Source: Hoeflea prorocentri (lineage in GTDB: Bacteria; Pseudomonadota; Alphaproteobacteria; Rhizobiales; Rhizobiaceae). From it: 64,000 nt of DNA. Location of the stretch: NCBI RefSeq assembly GCF_027944115.1, contig NZ_JAPJZI010000001.1, positions 3,844,001 to 3,908,000 of the forward strand, given 5' to 3'. Under the pieces are notes generated by a model, which was given only the letters and a program-made list of their open reading frames with translations, was not told where the DNA came from and ran no database searches. Of the stretch, positions 18,417 to 28,018 are shown piece after piece (the first letter of the stretch is position 1; each line of letters opens with the position of its first letter). Both the position numbers and the translations under genes were made by a program.

Positions 18417-21038
18417 TCAGGGCTGCACTTTGGGCAGATTCGGAATTGCCTCCATCCGGACGGTCACCGTGGCACTTCCGGTATTGTTTTCGTAAAAAAT
18501 GCGCCGATCCCACATGATCAGGACATCGTTTACGTAGAGGTAGAGTTCGCCGCTTGCCGGTGCTTCAAATCGTGCCGAGAAGATCAGCGGAATTCCGACA
18601 TCGCCGCCAAAGGCCGTCGGCTTCTCGTTCAGCAGCAAAAGTTTTTCTTTGAAGCCCTTTCTGCTTTGCTCCGACAAGTTTTGCCACGTATCCGAAATGG
18701 CCAGTTTGTTGTCTGTTTCATATTCCAGACCGTCACGAGGGACCAGAAGCGGTGGCTGGCCGTCGATCGCCTTAAGCGGGAAGCTCTCCTCGGCGTGCGC
18801 ACCAATCTGGACGATCGGTTGGAACCAATCGGCCCCGGTCCAGCGGCGGAAAGTCGGCGCCATGAGACGATGGCGCCAGCCGCTCGATTTGAACGGGGCG
18901 GCACCGACCGGGATCGTATGATCAACAAACGGTTCATTATCCTCTGTCCGTTGGTCGATCCAGAGTGTGTAGGTTCGCCCCTCCACCACCTTTACACCCG
19001 TCGCCCAGCACCTTGAAGAAGGCAAGAAGCCGGCTTTCGAATGTGAAGAAGCATCCAAGCGGAGTTCGACCCAATTCAATTTCTGTTGCGGACAAAACCC
19101 GCCCGACGCCGTCTTGCCTGTGACAAACAACCAGTTTGCCGCAACTGCCACCGCAACAAGAAGGAGCGCAACAAAGGCAATGGCAGGAATGAGCGTGATT
19201 TTGAACTTTACGAGTATCTCCCCGACTTTGTGCAGGCGCAGTCTTCTGACCAGGTCAACAAAAAAACGAACACTCCCCGGCAATGCCGGCGAGCCTCGTT
19301 TGCTATCCCAGGCGCTCAGCGCCGTGTCCTTGATTCGATTGCTGAGCCGCGTGTTGAGTGAATAGAAGAGGGCAGCCAAACCTATGAGCAAAAGAGCCGA
19401 TATTGGATTTTCCCGAAAGGCATCCAGCCACGGCTGCAGGAAACCAGGCGTAAAATTCGCCACCCAGTCCAAAAGTATCCTCGCCCAGCTCCGAGCTCTG
19501 GTCTCCTCAAAATCCAAACCAAAATAGCTCAAGGCTCCGCCGAGCACGGGAAGAAACGCGAGATAAATGACGCAGATAATAAGCGCGTAATAGGCCAACC
19601 GGCGCAGGACAACCAGATTTCGAACGATATCGGCACCTTCCAGGCTCGGCCTTTGAGCTCGAAGCCGCTGCATGGCAGCAGCATCGGGCTTCAATTCCTC
19701 TTCTTGCTTCTTTTCACTCGACGCCGAGGACGGCTCCTGATCATCCGACCTTTCAACATACCTGATCGACTCGTCACTCATCTGAACTTCAAACGTGTCT
19801 GGCAGTGTGGTGGGCGCGTAACCTTCCGACCCGAAAACTATCTTTTGGATCACACTGTTGTGCACGACAGGGTCGCCGCCGTCGGCTTCCGTGGTGGTGA
19901 TGCGGCGCGGCGAATAGCGGTAGAACGCCTTCATGCCCTTGCGCGAATTGTGTATGTGGGCGAGTACAGAAGAATGTTCGTAAAAGTAATTCAGGTTATC
20001 GCACCGAAAACGCAGTTCCAGTGAGCGCGCTTCACGTGCCATCCAGCAAAGCGGTGTGAAAGCCAGTGAATCGTCCGGATAACCACCCCCCACGTCGGAG
20101 TGCATGCCGGAAAACCAGACCTCACTTATCTCCGTACCGGCACTGTCCCTTGGCGTCTGGTCAAAACGGACCGGGTGGAACGTCTTGCGTTCGTCGTCGA
20201 TCGACAGGGCGTGCCTGACCGTTTGGACCGCTTCACTGCAGATTCGGTTGCGGAACGACATTGGCCAGATCAGATAGTCGATCGGCTTACGCAATTCCTC
20301 GATCGGCACACCATAAGCCTCGACTGTATCGAACAGGCCCAGAAACCTGATCGAAACGGACCCGCCCAACCTTCGCGGTTGTTTGTCCTCCAGTATGGCC
20401 TCAACTTCGCGATGCGGCTTACGTCTCATGATCCTTCGGAAAACCCACACCAGGCCATCACGTACAAGGCGGGCTATTCCGACCGTGGGTGATACTTTCC
20501 AGATATCCGAACCGAGGTGTTGCCGGCGTAACTTCACCGTGTTGCTGCGGTATTGCCGCCAGGCCCCCATCGCATTGGCGCGCATATCGGCTCTTGAGAC
20601 AGGCTTGCCGTCAATTTCCGCCGGCATCAGACCCTGGTTGTGGATGAGGCTTGCCAAGGTGCGAATGGTGAACGATCCGCGACTAAAGCCGAACATGAAT
20701 ATCTCGTCGCCCGGCTCCCAATTCCAACAGATAAACCTGTAGAGCTTGCGTACATTGCTTGGAACACCGAAGCCCGTTGCTCCATCAAGCTTTGCCAAGA
20801 GGCTGTTTCCCGAAGTACCGACGCCTTGAATATACCGCGCAATCTGATCGGGTTTTGAGCGGTCCAGCGATTGATAAAGCCGCCAGACATTCGATTCCTG
20901 CTGAGTAAAGGCGTTACCGGTGCCGTCGGCGAAAACGACAATCCTCTTCCCTTTTTTTAAGACATCGGCATGCTGTGCCTCACCGGTCCCGGCACCGCCG
21001 GGTTTGGACCGGCTCCTTGTTTTGTTTTCCTCGCCCAC
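18417..21038 (-). CDS. DUF2235 alpha/beta hydrolase with transmembrane C-terminal half
   Basis: 873 aa. The N-terminal about 430 residues are a DUF2235 domain, the fold of Tle1-type phospholipases: VVFADGTGN start, nucleophile elbow GFSRGS (S119), and WFSGMHSDVGGGY (H313, D315). Three hydrophobic helices follow at about 482-506, 545-563 and 613-637, then a soluble C-terminal domain of about 230 aa that I do not recognise. The start is a GTG 13 nt after the stop of the peptidoglycan-hydrolase gene, so the two form an operon. No VgrG, PAAR or type VI secretion gene is present in the window, so a secreted effector role is not supported here. Confidence 0.82.
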   Translation of the reverse strand: MGEENKTRSRSKPGGAGTGEAQHADVLKKGKRIVVFADGTGNAFTQQESNVWRLYQSLDRSKPDQIARYIQGVGTSGNSLLAKLDGATGFGVPSNVRKLYRFICWNWEPGDEIFMFGFSRGSFTIRTLASLIHNQGLMPAEIDGKPVSRADMRANAMGAWRQYRSNTVKLRRQHLGSDIWKVSPTVGIARLVRDGLVWVFRRIMRRKPHREVEAILEDKQPRRLGGSVSIRFLGLFDTVEAYGVPIEELRKPIDYLIWPMSFRNRICSEAVQTVRHALSIDDERKTFHPVRFDQTPRDSAGTEISEVWFSGMHSDVGGGYPDDSLAFTPLCWMAREARSLELRFRCDNLNYFYEHSSVLAHIHNSRKGMKAFYRYSPRRITTTEADGGDPVVHNSVIQKIVFGSEGYAPTTLPDTFEVQMSDESIRYVERSDDQEPSSASSEKKQEEELKPDAAAMQRLRAQRPSLEGADIVRNLVVLRRLAYYALIICVIYLAFLPVLGGALSYFGLDFEETRARSWARILLDWVANFTPGFLQPWLDAFRENPISALLLIGLAALFYSLNTRLSNRIKDTALSAWDSKRGSPALPGSVRFFVDLVRRLRLHKVGEILVKFKITLIPAIAFVALLLVAVAVAANWLFVTGKTASGGFCPQQKLNWVELRLDASSHSKAGFLPSSRCWATGVKVVEGRTYTLWIDQRTEDNEPFVDHTIPVGAAPFKSSGWRHRLMAPTFRRWTGADWFQPIVQIGAHAEESFPLKAIDGQPPLLVPRDGLEYETDNKLAISDTWQNLSEQSRKGFKEKLLLLNEKPTAFGGDVGIPLIFSARFEAPASGELYLYVNDVLIMWDRRIFYENNTGSATVTVRMEAIPNLPKVQP

Positions 21039-21051
21039 GGGAATGACCTGG

Positions 21052-23292
21052 TCAATCCGCCGGAGGCGTCGCCATCGGTTGCCTTCGCCACTTGTCGAAC
21101 TTGCCCAAAACGCCCCAGATTATTAGGCCGAGAAAGATCGGCAGCATGGGTCCGCTCATGCCGGAAAGGAGCGGAATGCCCTTCAAAACGCCATTGACAA
21201 TCTGACCGAGAATTGAGTCGCCTTGGGACTGGCCAATAATGGCCGTGGCGACGGAGCCAATAAGACCTATCGCGGTTTTCTTGCCGTCCAACAACCGGCC
21301 AATGAACGTGCCGAGCGCGCCATTGACGGTCGTCAGTTCCGGTTTGAGGACGCCCTGCTTGATAAGCAACTGGCGTATGGCTTCGAAGTTTTCGAGTTCC
21401 GGAGGGATATCCTTGTCCACAGGCTCGGTTTTCCCCGCTCCGAATATTGCCAGAATTCGCTCCAACCGCTCCAGCCGGCCGCTAATTCTATCAGCATCGA
21501 TATTCATGTCATCACCTCCAGGCTTTGGCGCTTCGTGCTGCGGGATCCGATGGTCCTCTTTATCGGCACCCGCCGCGACGGCCCCGCGCACAGCGGTCTC
21601 GAAACTGCGCGCGTAGGCGGCGATCTTGCTCGCCTTATCCAATCTGTTGACGATCCTGCGCGCCTCAACATAGTCGCACCGATTGCCATCGATGAAATCC
21701 GACAGCTTGCGTCCGGTCCACAAGCCCTCTACGTGGCCGGTCACGGCGACTTCGGCATCAATTCGGGGTTCAAGCAGCAGGCCTGGATTGTTTACGAAAT
21801 CCCGATCGAACCGAACAGAAAGCCTGCGGTAGTTGTCAAGGTGGGTAACCTGTACCCGGCCACGACCAAAATAGCTTATTCCGCCAACCGGTTCCGCATA
21901 GTCGCGGCTGATCCTTCCATCGGCAAAAAGCTTGGCGACCGCCCGCCTTGCGCCTGCATCGCTGGTGGCAAAGCCTTCCCGCACAGGGACCATACGCCTA
22001 CCGGTCTCATGGTATATGGTGGCAAGAATGTAAGCGAGCCAGCGCGGATCTTCATCGCTGTATTCGCGCTCCCAAACATCCAGCACATCGTCTATGCCCT
22101 CAACCTGAGACTGACTAAGCGATCCGCTGAACAGGCTCTGCCTGACACCATCAAAGAAGGTACGTCGCGACAATCGCTCAGGGCCTGGATCAGTCTGTGA
22201 AGACGGTGATTGGTCGCTTGATGGTGACCGTGGCGATGCCCCGAAAAGCAGCGATACCAAATCGCGCAGACGATCGATTTCACCCTGGTCGAGATCCGTT
22301 TCATCCGGCAGGTCCTCGCGCGACACATCGGATTTTTCGGCTGAATCCTTCACCGGATCCAGAGCATTGGCCCCGTCAAGCAGCGGGAGATTGACTCCAA
22401 GGGCGGCGGCAGTCTTTGGCCCGCAAATTCCGTCGGCCTCAGCCGGCCCCAGCACAGCCTTCTGGAACGCCGTCAGCGCCATGAGCGACAAACGGCCAAA
22501 TTTGCCGTCCGCTTCACCCGTCAGATGCCCTGACGCGATCAGCGCCTGCTGCACGGCCTCAGACGTCGGACCATTTGATCCGAAACAAACAACTTGACGA
22601 AGGGCGGCAGGGTCCGCCTGCTCAACCAAAGCGATCTGATGCGCTTCGAACAGCAGGTAGACAAAAACGTCCTGCGCACGTGTATAGGCATTGTCGATAA
22701 ACACCTTCCACGGGCCCGTCTCAGCCGCGTTGCTGCGACCCGGCATGCCGCGCACGACCTGACAACCAGCGCTGGAATATCGAGCAGGGCTGTCGCTGTA
22801 GGCGGAATGCAGATTGTCCCAAATGAAATCCCCTGGCCCGGTACCGAAGTCAATCTCGTCAAAATTGTCATAGGAGGTGTCGTTGGCCGTCCGGCGGACG
22901 GGAAAAAATGCAGCTTGGCGAAAGGCGCGATGCGCTCCCGGCTTTCCACTTTTGTGGATGCCTTTTTGGTAACGGAGGCGCCCGGGCACCAGGCGGTTTG
23001 TGCCGCGACCTCCCTTTTCGCGAGCTTTGGCAATCATCCTCGCGGAAGGAACCGTTGAGCCCGGAAACAAAGCGACTTGCCCGCTGGACCGGTCCCACTG
23101 ACCAAGCGTACAGCGCATGTTCTGATAATCTATCGCTGCGAAATCAGCGTCATGCGCCTCACCAAAATTCAGACTGTTGGAACTCGCCGGCAAAGCGCCG
23201 CGGATGCCGAATAAAACCAGATCGTCTTCCGGTAGCGGGAAGCCAAAGCAAAGACACGCTTTCTCTAGAAGTTCTGACGAAATACTGATCAT
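21052..23292 (-). CDS. Multidomain peptidoglycan hydrolase (PG-binding + GH19-like) with membrane tail
   Basis: 746 aa. Four parts are visible: an N-terminal region of about 230 aa with a cysteine motif SAGCQV (about residue 175); a PG_binding_1 repeat (about 241-302); a GH19/endolysin-like lysozyme domain (about 376-569) with YHETG catalytic glutamate near 429 and SYFGRGRVQVTH; and a C-terminal segment with two hydrophobic helices (about 674-690, 716-730), reminiscent of a holin or of phage-lysin tails. The ATG at 23292 has GGAGGGGG 5-8 nt upstream. The upstream in-frame ATG at 23310 would place that sequence inside the gene. It is co-transcribed with the DUF2235 hydrolase. Confidence 0.78.
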   Translation of the reverse strand: MISISSELLEKACLCFGFPLPEDDLVLFGIRGALPASSNSLNFGEAHDADFAAIDYQNMRCTLGQWDRSSGQVALFPGSTVPSARMIAKAREKGGRGTNRLVPGRLRYQKGIHKSGKPGAHRAFRQAAFFPVRRTANDTSYDNFDEIDFGTGPGDFIWDNLHSAYSDSPARYSSAGCQVVRGMPGRSNAAETGPWKVFIDNAYTRAQDVFVYLLFEAHQIALVEQADPAALRQVVCFGSNGPTSEAVQQALIASGHLTGEADGKFGRLSLMALTAFQKAVLGPAEADGICGPKTAAALGVNLPLLDGANALDPVKDSAEKSDVSREDLPDETDLDQGEIDRLRDLVSLLFGASPRSPSSDQSPSSQTDPGPERLSRRTFFDGVRQSLFSGSLSQSQVEGIDDVLDVWEREYSDEDPRWLAYILATIYHETGRRMVPVREGFATSDAGARRAVAKLFADGRISRDYAEPVGGISYFGRGRVQVTHLDNYRRLSVRFDRDFVNNPGLLLEPRIDAEVAVTGHVEGLWTGRKLSDFIDGNRCDYVEARRIVNRLDKASKIAAYARSFETAVRGAVAAGADKEDHRIPQHEAPKPGGDDMNIDADRISGRLERLERILAIFGAGKTEPVDKDIPPELENFEAIRQLLIKQGVLKPELTTVNGALGTFIGRLLDGKKTAIGLIGSVATAIIGQSQGDSILGQIVNGVLKGIPLLSGMSGPMLPIFLGLIIWGVLGKFDKWRRQPMATPPAD

Positions 23293-23737
23293 GCGCACCC
23301 CCTCCCGCATTGCTATAATGCTTGTGCAATCACTACCTCAAGTTTAGATTACTTACAATTTGTTAACCAAGTCAAGTACGCCTCAAACATCAATTCTCAG
23401 ATTTTCTTGGGCATATTTTTCAGCAGCGACGCCACCTGATAAGGTTACTGAAAATACTGCATTTTTGACTTGCATACGTACCATGAAAGCATGGCCATTT
23501 AGGCTTTCGCGAGGCTTCTGGACGTCTCAAACCGATCAAAATATCCCGTCGTGCGAACATGACATGGAAAGGACGCCGACCATATTCAGCCGCTTGCATT
23601 CCAGCACTGAGATCCTGGGAAACCTTAAAGACGGGACGTGCGAACGAACCCGCTCAAGAGCCATTCGAGCCAAAAGTGTTTTCTATGTCACTGGTGTAGA
23701 CCGGTACCGATATGTCCGAAATGGACCATCAAGTGAA
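23293..23737. other. AT-richer intergenic region between hydrolase pair and tRNA-Arg
   Basis: About 445 nt without a credible gene. It is visibly richer in A/T than the flanks. A possible promoter for the hydrolase pair is on the minus strand: TTGACT (23370-23375), 18-bp spacer, TAATCT (23346-23351). An open frame at 23360-23782 runs into the tRNA and has no protein-like features. I see no direct repeat of the tRNA end. Confidence 0.5.
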
Positions 23738-23814
23738 TGGCGCGCTCGGGAAGATTCGAACTCCCGACCCCCAGATTCGTAGTCTGGTGCTCTATCCAGC
23801 TGAGCTACGAGCGC
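23738..23814 (-). tRNA. tRNA-Arg (anticodon ACG)
   Basis: A 77-nt cloverleaf including an encoded CCA. The acceptor stem GCGCTCG pairs with CGAGCGC. The D-stem GCTC/GAGC, anticodon stem CCAGA/TCTGG with loop CTACGAA (anticodon ACG), a five-base variable region and T-stem with TTCGAAT loop all fit. A34 would be converted to inosine to read CGU, CGC and CGA. Confidence 0.96.
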
Positions 23815-23949
23815 GCGGCGGATGGCAATAGCTGTCCGCGAGGCGTGTTCCTAATCCTTTCAGCGCGCGAATGCAAGCGCCATCCGGTCAAATTTCTCAC
23901 TGTTGCCGCGACTATTTCGAAAGCGCCGGAAGAGACGTGCCCATCTGCC

Positions 23950-25479
23950 CTACTCCCCGATCTCCTTGATCGGAAGCGGGACCAGCGGCTGGTGGCATTC
24001 CTGCTGTTCGGGCTGGTTCGGCAGGGTGATGCGGAAGTGTGTGCCGGAGCCCGATTTGTCGACAAGACCGATGGTGCCGCCATGGGCCCGGACCAACTCA
24101 TTGGCAATGGCAAGGCCAAGCCCCGTGCCACCCGATCGTGTCGAGCCGTGAAATGCCCTGAAGAGGTTTTCCAGCGCCTTGGGCGGCATGCCCGGGCCGG
24201 TGTCGTCGATATCAATCGTTGCCATGCCGTTTTCGACCCGCGCAGACACGGTGATACGGCGCACGATGGCAAGGTCATCCGATGCGTCCGCGGTTAAAGC
24301 CTGGATGGCGTTGCGGCAAAGATTGTGGATGGCGCGAAACAGTTGCTCGCTGTCGGCGTCCAGCTCCAGCCCTTCGGGCACATCTATTATGAAATCGATC
24401 GGGACGTTTTCATTGGCGTGATCCGGATCAGCATCGACAATGAGCATGTCGCGCACATCCTCGACCAGCGCGGCAAAATCAACCCTTCGCCGGTTGGGTT
24501 CCGCCTCACTGGCGCGGCCGTAGTCCAGCACCTCGCGGGTATAGTCCACCGCCCGGTCCACCGTCCGTATGAGTTTTGGCGCGAAACGCTTGACGACGGG
24601 ATCGTCCACCATCGACAGTCGGTCGGACATGAGCTGTGCCGAGGCCAGGATATTGCGCATATCGTGGTTGATCTTGGATACCGCCAGGCCGAGATTGGCC
24701 AGGTGCTGCTGCTTCTTCAGCGTGCCCTGCAATTCCTTCTGCATGGCCTCAAGGTGACGCTCGGCTATGCCGATCTCATCCTGGACATCACGCGGATGAA
24801 TGATGCGGGACGGATCGTCCGGTTCACGCGAGAAAACCTGCATGCTCGCGGTCATGCGGCGAATCGGGCTGATCATCATAGTGTTGATGGCCACGAAGAC
24901 GAGTCCCGCCGTAAACAGGGAAATCAATACTGAAAGGAAAAAGACGTTGCGGCCGTAGATCAGCATGGCGTTTCGCAACGGGTCTTCCTCCATGACCACG
25001 TCGATCATCATCGTGCTGCCTTCGACCGGCCCGTAAACGCGGATGACACGATCGTCCGAAAAGAGTGCGACAAAGGCATCACGGATCGCCGCAAAGGGCG
25101 AAACCGAGGACAGATCATATTGCTGATCCACACGGGGCGGCATGTCCGACGTGGCGATCAGACGGCTCATATTGCCGGTCTTCAGCGCAATCGATTTTGT
25201 GCCGGTTGCCATCAGGGCATCATCCTGGATCGGGCGCGGGAGCTCCATGTTCTCCCAACCCTCGACGACGAGACTGGCCGCAGCAGCAGTGCGCAGGCGA
25301 TCCTCCAGCCAGCGCATGCGCATGTTGGCGACTGACGGTACGAAAATGAGCACTTCGGCGATCATGACAAACAACACTGTCAGTAGAAGCAGCTTGCCTG
25401 AAAGGCTGTGCCACGGCCTCTTTTTGCCGTTGGTTTGCAGCCTGTTTTTTTGGCTATCGTTTTCGCCCGAGCCCATCAT
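23950..25479 (-). CDS. Membrane sensor histidine kinase (orphan)
   Basis: About 509 aa. It has TM1 (about 30-50), a periplasmic sensor of about 125 residues, TM2 (about 178-203), HAMP, a dimerisation domain whose histidine lies in SKINHDMRN, then an HATPase domain: N box HNLCRNAIQAL, G1 DTGPGMP, G2 GTGLGLAIANE. The H-box is not the usual HELRTP form. The ATG at 25479 is chosen for the GGGAAAA before it; a GTG at 25533 is possible. No response regulator lies nearby. It is 70 nt downstream of the FAD oxidoreductase, on the same strand. Confidence 0.85.
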   Translation of the reverse strand: MMGSGENDSQKNRLQTNGKKRPWHSLSGKLLLLTVLFVMIAEVLIFVPSVANMRMRWLEDRLRTAAAASLVVEGWENMELPRPIQDDALMATGTKSIALKTGNMSRLIATSDMPPRVDQQYDLSSVSPFAAIRDAFVALFSDDRVIRVYGPVEGSTMMIDVVMEEDPLRNAMLIYGRNVFFLSVLISLFTAGLVFVAINTMMISPIRRMTASMQVFSREPDDPSRIIHPRDVQDEIGIAERHLEAMQKELQGTLKKQQHLANLGLAVSKINHDMRNILASAQLMSDRLSMVDDPVVKRFAPKLIRTVDRAVDYTREVLDYGRASEAEPNRRRVDFAALVEDVRDMLIVDADPDHANENVPIDFIIDVPEGLELDADSEQLFRAIHNLCRNAIQALTADASDDLAIVRRITVSARVENGMATIDIDDTGPGMPPKALENLFRAFHGSTRSGGTGLGLAIANELVRAHGGTIGLVDKSGSGTHFRITLPNQPEQQECHQPLVPLPIKEIGE

Positions 25480-25549
25480 TTTTCCCGTGTCGCGGCAGCT
25501 TGCAGTCCCTGAAATCTGTCCAGGCTGCTGCACCGAAGGAGGCGCCTGC

Positions 25550-26977
25550 CTATCCGAATCGGCGTAGAAACCCGATAATACTGCGAATAAAGGGTTTTCG
25601 CGTCATCGGACTATAATAGGAAATCACCGCGCGCTTTCCAATCTCGGCCATTGTGGGATAGGGAGGCACATAGCCGCGAACATTGGACAGCCGCATCCCG
25701 TTGGCAATGGCCAGCGCCCACATATTGATCATCTCGCCGGCTCCCGCACCGGCAATGGACACCCCGGCGATCCGGCCTTTGCGGTCGGTCACGAGCTTGA
25801 TCAGCCCGTCGGTCTTTCGCTCTGCCAGCGCCCGGTCGTTTTCCGCATAGGGCCAGCGCAGGACATGGATCTGACCGAAGCGCTTGCGCGCCTCCTCCTC
25901 GCTGAGACCGACATGGGCCAGTTCGGGATCGGTATAGGTGGCCCAGGGGATGATGCGGGTGTTTTCCTTCGCGGGCGCACGGAACAGGATCTGCTGGATG
26001 ACAAGGCCGGCATGGTAGCCCGCGACATGGGTGAACTGCAGCCCGCCGGCAACATCGCCGATGGCGAAGACGCGCTTGTTCGTCGTCTTCATATTCGGCT
26101 TTACCTTGATCCCGCGTCGGTCATATTCGACGCCGGCCTCTGAAAGGCCCAGGCCCTCGACATTGGCTGCGCGCCCCGTCGCAACGAGTATATGCGAGCC
26201 GTCGACGGTCTTTTCCCCATCCGCAGTGTCGACGCTGACGCGAACGCCAGCACGGCCGAATTTCTTGACGCCGGTTACCGTGGCGCCCTCCATGATCTCG
26301 ACACCTTCCGCGCGGATACGGTCGAGAACGATGGCTGCGAGCTCGGGATCATCCTTGCCGAGCGCCTTCAATCCCTCGATCACCGTCACATCAGAGCCAA
26401 GGCGGCGGTGCGCCTGCGCCATTTCCATGCCGATCGGGCCACCGCCGACGACGATCAGATGACGCGCCCTTTGGGTGCGATCGAAGAGTGTCTCGTTGGT
26501 CAGATAATCAACCGTGTCGATACCGGGGATCGGCGGAACGAATGGCGATGATCCTGTTGCGATGACAAAGCGCCGCGCCTTGATCTCGTAGTCGCCGGCC
26601 ACCACGGTATTTGCATCTGTAAAGGCTCCCGCAGCCTCGATGACCTTGACACCCAGCGCTGTGAACCGTTCGACGGAATCGTTCGGGGCGATTGCATCGA
26701 TAACGGAGTGAATATGCGCGTGGACCTTCTTGTAGTCGACCTTCATGTCGCCGGCATGGACGCCGAAATGCGGCGCCTCGGCAATGGCGTGGGCGTGTTT
26801 GCCGGCGGCGATGATCGCCTTGGAGGGCACGCAGCCATAGTTGAGGCAATCGCCACCCATCTTGCCTTTTTCGATCAGCACGACATCCACACCGAACGAG
26901 GCGGCGGCAGCGGCAACCGTCAGACCGCCCGATCCCGCACCTATCACACATATGTCGGGACGTAGCGTGGTGGTCAT
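25550..26977 (-). CDS. FAD-dependent pyridine nucleotide-disulfide oxidoreductase (mercuric-reductase-like)
   Basis: 475 aa. The N-terminal FAD motif is GAGSGG, the redox-active disulfide is in GGDCLNYGCVPSKA, and the NAD(P)-binding motif is VGGGPIGMEMAQ. A second FAD contact is AIGDVAGG, and the dimerisation domain follows. The C-terminus lacks both the HPT.E active-site pair of lipoamide dehydrogenases and the Cys pair of MerA, so the physiological acceptor is open. The ATG at 26977 has GAGGAGGGG 5 nt upstream. The partner gene upstream is TVP38/TMEM64, a common pairing. Confidence 0.85.
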   Translation of the reverse strand: MTTTLRPDICVIGAGSGGLTVAAAAASFGVDVVLIEKGKMGGDCLNYGCVPSKAIIAAGKHAHAIAEAPHFGVHAGDMKVDYKKVHAHIHSVIDAIAPNDSVERFTALGVKVIEAAGAFTDANTVVAGDYEIKARRFVIATGSSPFVPPIPGIDTVDYLTNETLFDRTQRARHLIVVGGGPIGMEMAQAHRRLGSDVTVIEGLKALGKDDPELAAIVLDRIRAEGVEIMEGATVTGVKKFGRAGVRVSVDTADGEKTVDGSHILVATGRAANVEGLGLSEAGVEYDRRGIKVKPNMKTTNKRVFAIGDVAGGLQFTHVAGYHAGLVIQQILFRAPAKENTRIIPWATYTDPELAHVGLSEEEARKRFGQIHVLRWPYAENDRALAERKTDGLIKLVTDRKGRIAGVSIAGAGAGEMINMWALAIANGMRLSNVRGYVPPYPTMAEIGKRAVISYYSPMTRKPFIRSIIGFLRRFG

Positions 26978-27035
26978 GTCACCCCTCCTCAATCAATAAA
27001 GATAAAGCCCGGCAGGCCTGCCCGGCGCAGAATAA

Positions 27036-27848
27036 TCAGATTTCACGGCCGGCGCGGATTTTTTTGATCACAAAGGGGATCGCGGCGACAACGGCCAGCG
27101 CGGCAAAGGCAATGGTCAGTTCGGTCGTGACAAGGTCCGAAACCGAGATGTCACGGCCGGCGGCCTTGGCCGAAAGGATCACACTGTCCAGCCCCTGGCC
27201 AAGATAGGCATAGGCATAGGTGCCGGGCAGGATGCCGATGAAGGTGGCGGCCACATAGATGCGCAGCGGCACGTTGAACAATGCCGGCGCGATATTGATA
27301 ACAAAAAACGGGAAGACCGGTGCCAGCCGCAAAACGAGCAGGAAGCCGAACGCGTTTTCCTCAAAGCTGTGCGCCAGCTTCGACACTCCGGGTCCGGCCA
27401 TTTTTTTCAGGAAATCGCCCATGGCCGTGCGGGCGGCGAGAAAGATGATCGAAGCACCGATGGTCGCGGCGAACGCAGTCAGCGTGCCGCCCATGAACCA
27501 GCCGAACAGAAAACCGCCGAGGATCGTCAGCAAGGAGGCGGCCGGGAAGGAAAACGCCACGGCGGCGGTGTAGGCCAGCAGATAGATCAGACTTGCGACG
27601 ACGATGTTGTCCGTCACATAGGCCTTGAGCGCGTCGCGATGCTCAATCAGGGATTCGAAACTGAGATACTGGTGCAGGCCAAAATAATATCCAAGTGCCA
27701 GCCCGCCGACGATAACTCCGATCGGCGCAAAACGCCTTATCCGCCCGGCACTGTTTTGCGTTTTCATGGCTCCGTCTTCATCCATGGCGGCAGTGCGGTC
27801 AAGCCGCGCGCCTGCGGTCTCTCCTACGCGTCCCGTCTCGATTGCCAT
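27036..27848 (-). CDS. TVP38/TMEM64 family membrane protein (VTT domain)
   Basis: 270 aa polytopic inner-membrane protein. The VTT core is visible from FSFPAASLLTILGGFLFG through GFLLVLRLAPVFPFFVINIAPALF to the glycine-rich GILPGTYAYAYLGQG. The ATG at 27848 has GAGGAG 8 nt upstream. It lies 58 nt upstream of the FAD oxidoreductase. DedA/VTT proteins are linked to lipid scrambling or transport, but the role here is not established. Confidence 0.87.
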   Translation of the reverse strand: MAIETGRVGETAGARLDRTAAMDEDGAMKTQNSAGRIRRFAPIGVIVGGLALGYYFGLHQYLSFESLIEHRDALKAYVTDNIVVASLIYLLAYTAAVAFSFPAASLLTILGGFLFGWFMGGTLTAFAATIGASIIFLAARTAMGDFLKKMAGPGVSKLAHSFEENAFGFLLVLRLAPVFPFFVINIAPALFNVPLRIYVAATFIGILPGTYAYAYLGQGLDSVILSAKAAGRDISVSDLVTTELTIAFAALAVVAAIPFVIKKIRAGREI

Positions 27849-28018
27849 GGAATGCTCCTCGTTGTTAGGGGCGGGACCGGTGTGAGCCCGCGAGCCCTTT
27901 GAATCTAATGGTGGCATCGCCGGTGAGCCAATGAATTCAACTCGCGTTTTTGAACGTGTGTGTGACCGTGGACAGCACGGCGTTCACATCAGCGTGATGC
28001 TTGATGGTCACCAAAGGG

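Noticed and set aside
23360-23782. 140-codon open frame ending inside the tRNA-Arg region
   Set aside because: It overlaps the tRNA gene, has no ribosome-binding site and no protein-like features.
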